A stretch of 64,000 nt of DNA, taken from contig MFYT01000006.1 of NCBI GenBank assembly GCA_001789205.1, positions 1 to 64,000 on the forward strand. Direction: 5' to 3'. Source of the DNA: Candidatus Raymondbacteria bacterium RIFOXYA2_FULL_49_16 (GTDB lineage: Bacteria > Fibrobacterota > OXYB2-FULL-49-7 > XYB2-FULL-49-35). The notes beneath the pieces were generated by a model that worked only from the letters and a program-made list of their open reading frames with translations, had not been told where the DNA came from and ran no database searches. Shown one piece after another: positions 33,020 through 39,876 of the stretch. Position 1 is the stretch's first letter; the number at the start of each line of letters is the position of its first letter. Both the position numbers and the translations under genes were made by a program.

Positions 33020-33835
33020 TTACCAGCCGAGCGAAGAGTCTTTTTTCCGGTTCCAGTCCGCCCAGCCAGCGGAGCCTATTTTTTTCGCGTCAATTGGCCG
33101 AAGCGCGCAATTTGTGCCATTGACAATGGAAAAGGCCCGGCGTTCCTCATCGAGCATGGCGCGGAGCTTCTCTTCCTGCTCTTTCTGGTGTTGCTCAAAG
33201 GCTTGCTCTTGTTCCGCAGCGTATTTTTCGAACTCCACGTCCGCTTGGGCCGCATAGTCCTGGAAGGCCTTTTCCTGCTGTTTCAGGTATTGTTCCATGT
33301 TCTTCACCAAGTCGATCTGCTTTCCCTGCTGCACGACAAAGACCGAATCGCGGCCCCCTGTCTTGTTTGACAATAACACGCCAATGGCCCCCTTGAAGAC
33401 CAGGTATTTTGAGGCATTGGTATTGCTTTCAACGGCAAAGACCGTGCCCCGGATGGCGGCCGAGGCCGTGGGCGTTGAGACCTCGAAGCGTTGGGGGCCC
33501 ACCAGCCGTTTCACATTGACCCAGATAGACCCTTTTACCGCGTTGACTTTTGTCAGCGAACTGTCAATGGCGCTTACCACTACAAGGGCGTTTTCATCGA
33601 TACGCACCACACGGTCACTGGCCAGGGTCACTTCGCAGCGCGACTCGGCCTTGGTGGCCACTGCGTCGTTTTCGAACAGGGGCAGCCGTATCCGGGCCTT
33701 TACCCACGATGAGTCACTGCTGCGTTTAATGAATACGTCGCCAACCATGTCCGAGACCTGGCCCAGGGGCTGTTTTGCCCACCCGGCATTTGCCAGAAAA
33801 AAAATCGCGCAAAACGCGGCGGTTATTTTATGCAT
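33020..33835 (-). CDS. Exported FecR-domain protein with coiled coil
   Basis: A 271-residue protein with a signal peptide (FCAIFFLANAGWA). The FecR domain reads VGDVFIKRSSDSSWVKARIRLPLFENDAVATKAESRCEVTLASDRVVRIDENA and FEVSTPTASAAIRGTVFAVE. From about residue 175, a strongly charged coiled coil follows (EQYLKQQEKAFQDYAAQADVEFEKYAAEQEQAFEQHQKEQ, rich in Q and E). Stand-alone FecR-domain proteins without a sigma partner are frequent in envelope clusters of diderm phyla. The start overlaps the CsgG-like gene's end by 13 bases, so it is the last gene of the envelope operon. Confidence 0.85.
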   Translation of the reverse strand: MHKITAAFCAIFFLANAGWAKQPLGQVSDMVGDVFIKRSSDSSWVKARIRLPLFENDAVATKAESRCEVTLASDRVVRIDENALVVVSAIDSSLTKVNAVKGSIWVNVKRLVGPQRFEVSTPTASAAIRGTVFAVESNTNASKYLVFKGAIGVLLSNKTGGRDSVFVVQQGKQIDLVKNMEQYLKQQEKAFQDYAAQADVEFEKYAAEQEQAFEQHQKEQEEKLRAMLDEERRAFSIVNGTNCALRPIDAKKIGSAGWADWNRKKDSSLGW

Positions 33836-35580
33836 TTGCCCTTGACCTGTCCCACGAGGTTATCGGCAAGGGGCCGCAGATTGGTGATGTCAAAGCCTGA
33901 GGCGCTCATGGCGCAGAGGGCCGTGCCCTTGCCCGAGTCAATGATGCGCGCGTCGACCTCGATTTTTCCCGCGACCACACTGGCGCTGCCAATGAGGATG
34001 AGTTCCGCGCCAGCCAACTGGGCTATCTGCAGGGCCTCGCTTTGTTCAACAATACCGCTTTGGCCCAGGGTCTTCTCTTCCATGATCTTGTTGATCTGGG
34101 AGCGCTCGACCACGTCGAACTTGCGCGAGTTGATGAGCTTGGTGATAATCATGTCGGAGACTGACTCTGCAAGGTTGTACCAGTCGGTATAGGCGCTCAT
34201 GTTTTTAAATGGGAAGACCGCGATGGTGCGCTTTGGCGTATCAGCGCCCGCCCCGCAGATTTTATCGAGTATGAGTTTTATGTCGCTCTTGATGCCCACA
34301 TTACCAATGCCCTGGGACACTGATTTGCCAAGTGTGCTGCCTGTGCCCTTGCCTATTTTTTCGAACGATACAATGCTTTTACCGTCCTGAATCAGGGCAA
34401 AGCCCATGGTCACGTCGCTTTTGACAAAGGTACGCGCTTCGGAAAGGCCCTGAACATTGCCGGTTTCCTTTGCGGAAAGCGATACCTCAATCGTGTTTTC
34501 AGACGCCGTGTCCATTTGCACGTCGTATTTGCCCAGAAGTTTTATGGCTTTGTCGGTAAGGTCGATCTGGTCGGCCCTGAGTTCGGGCGCGACCTTGACT
34601 GTTATTTTTGCCCAGCAGGGGTTTGAATTCACCTTGTAGGTAAAGGTCTGGTCGGTTGCGGCAAGGACCTTGCGGAGGGTCTCGTTTACCGGGAGCCTGA
34701 CGCAGGTAATGTATTTGTGGCTGCCCACGGCGCTGTTCACGTTTTCGCCCAGGCTGAACGATGCTGAACCCGATTCATCGGTGTATTTTTCCATGACAGT
34801 CTTTTTCGCCTCGTCCTTGAGTTCAACAAGGGTCCCCGCCACTGGTACGCTTTCCGCACTCACGGTGATCATAAAAGGCGCCTCGGGTACCATGCCAACG
34901 GTAAGTTCCTGGTTGTCGCCCGCGGCCTTTTCGACTTTGATTGAGGCAACACACTTTTCGTAGAGCGCGGCAATGTCGTTTACCGACACGTCGATCTGTT
35001 CCGCGGCGGTGACCTCGGCTGCGGCCGAGAGTAGGGTGCGCTGTTCCATGATGTCCGCGATGTCGCGTTTGGCGGCCGAGAGCTTTTTCATGCCCTGGCC
35101 GATTTTGCCGGCCCCGATATCGGCCTTGGCGCCGTTCATCTGCGTGGCAAGGTCTTTTTTCAATTCCTGTATTCTTGCTTTGGTGTTGGACACGAAGTTG
35201 TTTTTATCCAGGACCGCGAGCGCATAGTAGATTTTACCCTGCTGGGCGGTCTCGACCACCTGGATGCCCTGGATGTCTCCTGAAGTGGTGAGCTGCGCGC
35301 GCGATGCGGACTTGGAGGTTGTCTTTTCAGCGCCATTGATGGAGAACGAAGTCATTTCATCGAAGGTAGAGGCGTTTACTTTTACTGAAATCTGCTTTTT
35401 GACTTCAACCATGGCGCTCTGCTTTGCGGCATCAGCGCCTTTTTCTGAGAGGCCCACGCCTACAAAATAGAGCGCGTTGGGATAGCCCTGGTGCTTGCCC
35501 GTGGTAATCCAATCATTTGCGGCGAAGAGCGCGACAGCCGCGCACAGCAGGCCAATCCGGGTGAGAAGAGTGGATGTCAT
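33823..35580 (-). CDS. LPP20-like and CsgG/TolB-like two-domain envelope protein
   Basis: A 585-residue protein starting at ATG 35580 with AAGGAGACC upstream. After a signal peptide comes an LPP20-type domain (YFVGVGLSEKGADAAKQSAMVEVKKQISVKVNAS), a helical spacer, and a middle beta region (PEAPFMITVSAESVPVAGTLVELKDE). The C-terminal CsgG/TolB-type domain runs from about residue 450 (KRTIAVFPFKNMSAYTDWYNLAESVSDMIITKLINSRKFDVVERSQINKIMEEKTLGQSG, then AQLAGAELILIGSASVV). CsgG pores export curli subunits, but domain matches of this sort also occur in nonpore lipoproteins. A rho-independent terminator separates it from its upstream neighbour. Confidence 0.82.
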   Translation of the reverse strand: MTSTLLTRIGLLCAAVALFAANDWITTGKHQGYPNALYFVGVGLSEKGADAAKQSAMVEVKKQISVKVNASTFDEMTSFSINGAEKTTSKSASRAQLTTSGDIQGIQVVETAQQGKIYYALAVLDKNNFVSNTKARIQELKKDLATQMNGAKADIGAGKIGQGMKKLSAAKRDIADIMEQRTLLSAAAEVTAAEQIDVSVNDIAALYEKCVASIKVEKAAGDNQELTVGMVPEAPFMITVSAESVPVAGTLVELKDEAKKTVMEKYTDESGSASFSLGENVNSAVGSHKYITCVRLPVNETLRKVLAATDQTFTYKVNSNPCWAKITVKVAPELRADQIDLTDKAIKLLGKYDVQMDTASENTIEVSLSAKETGNVQGLSEARTFVKSDVTMGFALIQDGKSIVSFEKIGKGTGSTLGKSVSQGIGNVGIKSDIKLILDKICGAGADTPKRTIAVFPFKNMSAYTDWYNLAESVSDMIITKLINSRKFDVVERSQINKIMEEKTLGQSGIVEQSEALQIAQLAGAELILIGSASVVAGKIEVDARIIDSGKGTALCAMSASGFDITNLRPLADNLVGQVKGKCIK

Positions 35581-35600
35581 GAACAGGTCTCCTTTCTTAG

Positions 35601-35630
35601 AAAAAACGGCCGGCACAGGTGCCGGCCGTT
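35601..35630 (-). terminator. Rho-independent terminator/attenuator inside the envelope operon
   Basis: A perfect 12-base stem (35605-35616 with 35619-35630), two-base loop, and uridines on the - strand from 35606 to 35601. It lies between the DUF6175-like gene and the CsgG-like gene, 38 bases past the upstream stop codon. It could uncouple expression of the two parts of the operon, leaving the lower genes at a lower level unless there is read-through or another promoter. Confidence 0.85.
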
Positions 35631-35667
35631 GTATGGTTCACACGAGAGGGCATTATTGCTGGCGGTG

Positions 35668-36912
35668 TTATTCCGGCTGGACCCCGCAGATGATCAGTTT
35701 GCGGTTGAGAACAATCTGGGTCACCTTGGCCGTACCAGTCATTTTTTTCTGGATAAAACGCATGACATTGCGGGCTTTCTTGAAATCGTCCTTTTTCGCC
35801 CACACATTGTAGTCCATGGTTTTGTCCGTTGCCACGTTTTCCTTGTTCTTCGCAAAGCCTTCGTCAATGCAGTCGGAGATGGCGTCCTGGACAGTCTGGA
35901 TATCGTCAAACCCGCTGGTGATGTTGAAGATAAGTTTGTACTGGATGCCGTCGTTGAGGTCCTTGGTCCAATAGGCGGAAACACGTGCGAGCACTTTGTC
36001 GATGGCGTCGTTGATGGCCTCTTCGACCAGGGGTTCCATGGCAGCGCCTGCGCGGGTTTTGCTGTAGCCGGTTTCTGTTCCAAGCAGGCGGGCCGTGGTG
36101 GTTTCATAGGCCTTGACCTGGACGGAAGCTTTGCCGTTTGTCACTGTTCCGGCAAAAATAATATAGACGTCAGAACCAAGGGCCAGGGCGATCTGATAGG
36201 CAATGTCCTCTTCTGCGCCTTTTACCTCGGCCTGCATCTTGGACTGATCGGCAAGCTGCTCGGCGGCGCGGGGAACAGCCACCTCGTAGGTGCGGGCAGT
36301 GAGATAGCTTTCAATTACCGCTGCAGCGTGTCTGGCCAGCGGGTTGGTGTCAAAGACCTGCATGGGGGTTTGGCCCTTGGGGGTCTCGGGGATGACCATG
36401 ATGACCGGATTTCCCTGTGCAGAGGCGAGCGCGTCCTTTGACACAATCACGTTCTTTGCAGCAAGATCATCGGTGAGCTTCTGCTTGTTTACCCTGAAGA
36501 GCTTGGTCATTTTCACGCCTTTTTCTCCGTCGGGCAGCTTGGTCTTTACTGTTGAGATGACCTTGTCAGCTTCCCACGAAATATAGACGTTCACATTTTC
36601 GCCTTTGAAGAACTCTTCGGCAATGCCTTCGAATTTAGTCTTTGCGTCAGGCGAATTGAGCAGCGGATCCGTGCCGCCGACGAGTACAAACCAGACCGCC
36701 GACTTGCGCGCGTCGAGCAGTGCGTTCTTTTCCATGTCGTTCACGAACCAGCCAGTCTTGCCGCCCAGGCCAGTCGCACTGATGGTAACTTCTGCGGACG
36801 AGAAACTCTCAACAAAGGTCGCCTGATTAGACAACGGCTTGTTGGATTCGTCCTTGGCAAAAGCGCTGAAGGCCAGCAGGCCCACGCACAGGAGTGAAGT
36901 GATTAATTTCAT
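35668..36912 (-). CDS. DUF6175-like exported protein
   Basis: A 414-residue protein with a signal peptide (LLCVGLLAFSAFAKD). Conserved-looking features are TLNDMEKNALLDARKSAVWFVLVGGTDPLL, an internal PVIMVIPETPKGQTPMQVFDTNPLARHAAAVIESYLTARTYEVAVPRAAEQL, and EEDIAYQIALALGSDVYIIFAGTV, which resemble DUF6175 and the CsgG-like fold of its neighbour. It is presumably envelope-located. It is the third gene of the LPP20 operon, separated from its upstream gene by 24 bases. Confidence 0.72.
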   Translation of the reverse strand: MKLITSLLCVGLLAFSAFAKDESNKPLSNQATFVESFSSAEVTISATGLGGKTGWFVNDMEKNALLDARKSAVWFVLVGGTDPLLNSPDAKTKFEGIAEEFFKGENVNVYISWEADKVISTVKTKLPDGEKGVKMTKLFRVNKQKLTDDLAAKNVIVSKDALASAQGNPVIMVIPETPKGQTPMQVFDTNPLARHAAAVIESYLTARTYEVAVPRAAEQLADQSKMQAEVKGAEEDIAYQIALALGSDVYIIFAGTVTNGKASVQVKAYETTTARLLGTETGYSKTRAGAAMEPLVEEAINDAIDKVLARVSAYWTKDLNDGIQYKLIFNITSGFDDIQTVQDAISDCIDEGFAKNKENVATDKTMDYNVWAKKDDFKKARNVMRFIQKKMTGTAKVTQIVLNRKLIICGVQPE

Positions 36913-36936
36913 TATTTGTTTCCTTTTCTATAAATG

Positions 36937-38616
36937 TTACAGACCAAGACGGCCGCGAACCATGTCAACAGGATCGAACGGCAGCGATGGCGGAGACCAG
37001 GTGAGACCAGCGTGAATGCCAATGCCTGAATGGGGGAAATCACCAGTCTGCCAGTCGCTTGCGAGAGTTGCTGATTCAAACCGGATGCTTAGATCTGCTA
37101 TGAGGGCCGGGGTAAGGTTAAATCCGGCATTGGCTCCTGCAAAAAAGCCCATTCCCGAGAAGGTTTCATCGATGCTCAAGCTGAAGGCACCCGCACCAAT
37201 GGATCCGCGTGAGGCTGTGGCTGAAAATGAAGCCAATCCGGCTTCAACGCCCAGGGTGAATCGCTTGACCAAAAAGCGTTTCATAAGAAGAATATCGAGC
37301 TGCCCGACCGATGCGCCGTCCGAATATGTGGCAATGTCTGCTTCTCCGGCAGATCCGAGACCATAGCCAACACCGGCAAAGAGCTGGTTGACGCCAAAAT
37401 GACGGCCAATATTGTATCGTGCGTCGAGCTGGAGCCCCATACCCATGCCCAAGATGGCAGTGTCACCGCTGTTTGCCACACCGGGGAAGGTGCGGAACTT
37501 GATTGCAATGTCGATGGGGATGCGGGGAAATTCGGAAAGCACTGAACCGGTCATTGGTTCGCCGGCAACGATCTGCGCCTTGGATTTGTAGCCTTCCTTG
37601 CTGTTGGAGTCGGCGACCATGGAGACAACAACCCAGCCGTTAAAGGTGGATTTGACCGAGCCGTCTTCTGATTCTTCAAATTCGGCAATGCGGAATTTAT
37701 CGTCGGCACGGAGACCTTCATTTTTTCCAAGATCGAAACCGACCTTGCCAGCATCGACTTCAACAACCTGTCCGGAAAGGCGGAATTCGGGCATTTCCTG
37801 GGTGGCGACCAACAGATTGCGGGCCGCATTTTTTACGCATGAACGGAAGGCGAATTCTTTGTGGTCAACAAGTTTTCCGTCCTTCATGAAGGTTTTACCT
37901 TCTTTTGCAAAGCCCATGGATTTGGTCATTTTTTTGACCACCAGCTTGGCCTGGGCCTTTTCGCCCTTGGTTGATATGCGGTACCAGAGAATACCCACAT
38001 CCATGAGCATTTTGTACTGGCCGCCGCTGGTGAGTCCCGAGTAGCTTTTACACACGGGGATGAAGATAAAGGCTGAGTTCATGACTTTTGCGATTTCAAC
38101 ATCGCTAAAGCCGAATTCTTTTGCCTTGATGGCGTAGAAGGAGTTGCGGTCAGCCTCGCTGGTGTAGTTTTGGGCGCGCAGTTCCTTGTTCAGATCGACG
38201 ATGGCCAGGATTTTTGGCACAATGGTTTTGTCCATAATCTCGGCGATATTGTCGATGGTGATTTCTTCCTTGGCATTTGCCTGGGCCACAAAGTCGCTGA
38301 TGAATGACTGGGGAAGAGGATTGTAGTCGAAGCGGGGCATCATGAGTTTTTCCTTGATCTTCTCAAGGGTGTATCCCACGTATTCGCCCGGCATGCCGCG
38401 CACTGATTTGTCCATGAGCCAGAGCGCGTCGATAAAGGTGACTGACTTGCGTTCGTATTTGCCTGCTTCGGTTGTGGCCGCGTCCTGCTCGGCTTCGGCG
38501 CTTTCGAGAAGCGCCTGGTTGTCAGGCGCGGGTGCTGCCTGTTCAGCGGTTTGTGCTGCGACCGGAACAATGGCTGCAAGAACCACGATTAAGGCTATTG
38601 CAATGATCTTTTTCAC
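36937..38616 (-). CDS. Exported protein with C-terminal beta-barrel-like region
   Basis: A 559-residue protein with a signal peptide (IALIVVLAAIVPVAAQT). Residues up to about 350 are a mixed, partly helical domain. After SGQVVEVDAGKVGFDLGKNEGLRADDKF, which resembles CsgG-associated or flagellar-assembly-type beta segments, comes a beta-barrel-like tail from about 370 (LGMGMGLQLDARYNIGRHFG, VGYGLG, GVEAGLASFSA, GANAGFNL, ADLSIRFESATL, GIGIHAGLTW). An outer membrane location is inferred. No known family was recognised. It is the second gene of the LPP20 operon. Confidence 0.68.
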   Translation of the reverse strand: MKKIIAIALIVVLAAIVPVAAQTAEQAAPAPDNQALLESAEAEQDAATTEAGKYERKSVTFIDALWLMDKSVRGMPGEYVGYTLEKIKEKLMMPRFDYNPLPQSFISDFVAQANAKEEITIDNIAEIMDKTIVPKILAIVDLNKELRAQNYTSEADRNSFYAIKAKEFGFSDVEIAKVMNSAFIFIPVCKSYSGLTSGGQYKMLMDVGILWYRISTKGEKAQAKLVVKKMTKSMGFAKEGKTFMKDGKLVDHKEFAFRSCVKNAARNLLVATQEMPEFRLSGQVVEVDAGKVGFDLGKNEGLRADDKFRIAEFEESEDGSVKSTFNGWVVVSMVADSNSKEGYKSKAQIVAGEPMTGSVLSEFPRIPIDIAIKFRTFPGVANSGDTAILGMGMGLQLDARYNIGRHFGVNQLFAGVGYGLGSAGEADIATYSDGASVGQLDILLMKRFLVKRFTLGVEAGLASFSATASRGSIGAGAFSLSIDETFSGMGFFAGANAGFNLTPALIADLSIRFESATLASDWQTGDFPHSGIGIHAGLTWSPPSLPFDPVDMVRGRLGL

Positions 38617-38651
38617 ATGACCTTCCTTTTTTGTTTATGTTTTTGTAATTA

Positions 38652-39203
38652 CTAGTTGTTCTGGAGTTTGTCGAGTTCCTTATCAAGGTTCTCAAAGCCC
38701 TGTTTGGCGCGGAATTCAGAGAGTAGGGCCTCGCGCGAGGTAAGCGAATTGGTGACCTGCTGTTTCACGAAATCTTTTACCGCAGGGTCTGTGGTGTTGA
38801 GCACTGCCAGGGAATACATGGATCCATTTACAAATTCGCGGCGTTCAATGACCACGCCAATAAGGTTCTGGTCTGTGATGGAACGGGTGACGGACTGTGA
38901 GAACTCAGTAACTTCAGGGCTGTTGATGCCTGATTCCTGCATGAACTGGGAGGTCATATTGGAGATCTTCTGTCCCAATATCTTCGCGATCTCTGTTTTT
39001 GCATTGAGATCGGCAATGTCTTTTGCCAACTGGGGGCTCGCTTTTTTCGCAATTCCTGTGCCATAAAGTTTGCCTGGCGCAGAGGGAGGGTTGAGGACAA
39101 ACGCGGGCATGCCGGACTGGTCGACCGGAGCAGCCTCTTTTGTACCGCCGCAATTTACAAGCATGAGACTGAGACCCAGAAGGGCCGGAACGAGGAATCG
39201 CAT
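38652..39203 (-). CDS. LPP20 family lipoprotein
   Basis: A 183-residue lipoprotein (LSLMLVNCGG lipobox, lipid-acceptor Cys near 18). The LPP20 domain follows: PAFVLNPPSAPGKLYGTGIAKKASPQLAKDIADLNAKTEIAKILGQKISNMTSQF, then QNLIGVVIERREFVNGSMYSLAVLN. LPP20 proteins are small outer membrane lipoproteins of unknown function. It is the first gene of the 33020-39203 operon; a good promoter (TTGACT-N18-TATACT) precedes it. Its LPP20 domain is related to that at the N terminus of the CsgG-like protein. Confidence 0.88.
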   Translation of the reverse strand: MRFLVPALLGLSLMLVNCGGTKEAAPVDQSGMPAFVLNPPSAPGKLYGTGIAKKASPQLAKDIADLNAKTEIAKILGQKISNMTSQFMQESGINSPEVTEFSQSVTRSITDQNLIGVVIERREFVNGSMYSLAVLNTTDPAVKDFVKQQVTNSLTSREALLSEFRAKQGFENLDKELDKLQNN

Positions 39204-39263
39204 GAAACCTCCAATTGGGTTAAGTTGTTGTTATTTATGACTTACAGCATTTTCTGATCCAAT

Positions 39264-39293
39264 AGTATATGTTTTAAGTATTTTTACAGTCAA
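39264..39293 (-). promoter_or_regulatory. Promoter of the LPP20/CsgG-like envelope operon
   Basis: On the - strand TTGACT (39288-39293) is followed after 18 bases by TATACT (39264-39269), about 60 bases ahead of the LPP20 start. This is close to the standard sigma-70 consensus and is the clearest promoter in the window. Confidence 0.65.
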
Positions 39294-39356
39294 GGGATAT
39301 TAATACATATTCTGTATTTGTAGTTTTTATAGTTTTAGTGACCATAGAATTAATCA

Positions 39357-39855
39357 ATGAGACGAATACTAATATTGATGCTCTGCATTGCCGCTGATAA
39401 AAAGGGCGTTGTCTGGTTTGGCCATTTTTTTAGTCTCACCTGTCTTTTAAAAAATGCGACGCTTGTCCGCTATACGCCTGAAAATGGCCTGCTCAGCAAG
39501 GAGATAAACCAGGTGCTCTGTACGTCAAAAGGCGAGTTGTGGGTCAGTTATATGGGCAAAACCGCCAAGGTGAGCAGGTCAATGGACCAGGGAAAAAACT
39601 GGGAGCATTTTGAGCCTGTGACAGTCAAAGGTCTTGGCATGCAGGAGCCGGTTGGTCTTGGATGGTTGGAAAAAATATAAGCAGGAAGAAAAGGGGCTTG
39701 CCAGTTATCGCGTCTGGGACGTATTTGTTGACGCGACAAACGCGGTCTGGTGCGCATTTGTACTCGCGATAGCCCAGATACCCGATGGGACGCTGTGGTT
39801 TGCTACGGCCCAGGGTGTCAGCTCGTTTGCTGGTGAGAAGAGACCCCGTGCGTAG
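39357..39855 (+). pseudogene. Decayed two-component-regulator propeller (Reg_prop) gene
   Basis: Two short frames together read as propeller blades: frame one (39357-39680) has IAADKKGVVWFG and LVRYTPENGLLSKEINQVLCTSKGELWVSY. Frame two (from about 39660) has KGLASYRVWDVFVDATNAVWCAF and IPDGTLWFATAQGVSSF. The blade pattern (NGL, I..I..D..G.LWFGT) identifies the sensor part of hybrid two-component proteins. A shift between the frames near 39660 and the missing ends show a truncated, nonfunctional copy. It points tail to tail at the hybrid kinase gene at 39877. Confidence 0.72.
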
Positions 39856-39876
39856 TGAGGGACCATCCTGTTTTTC

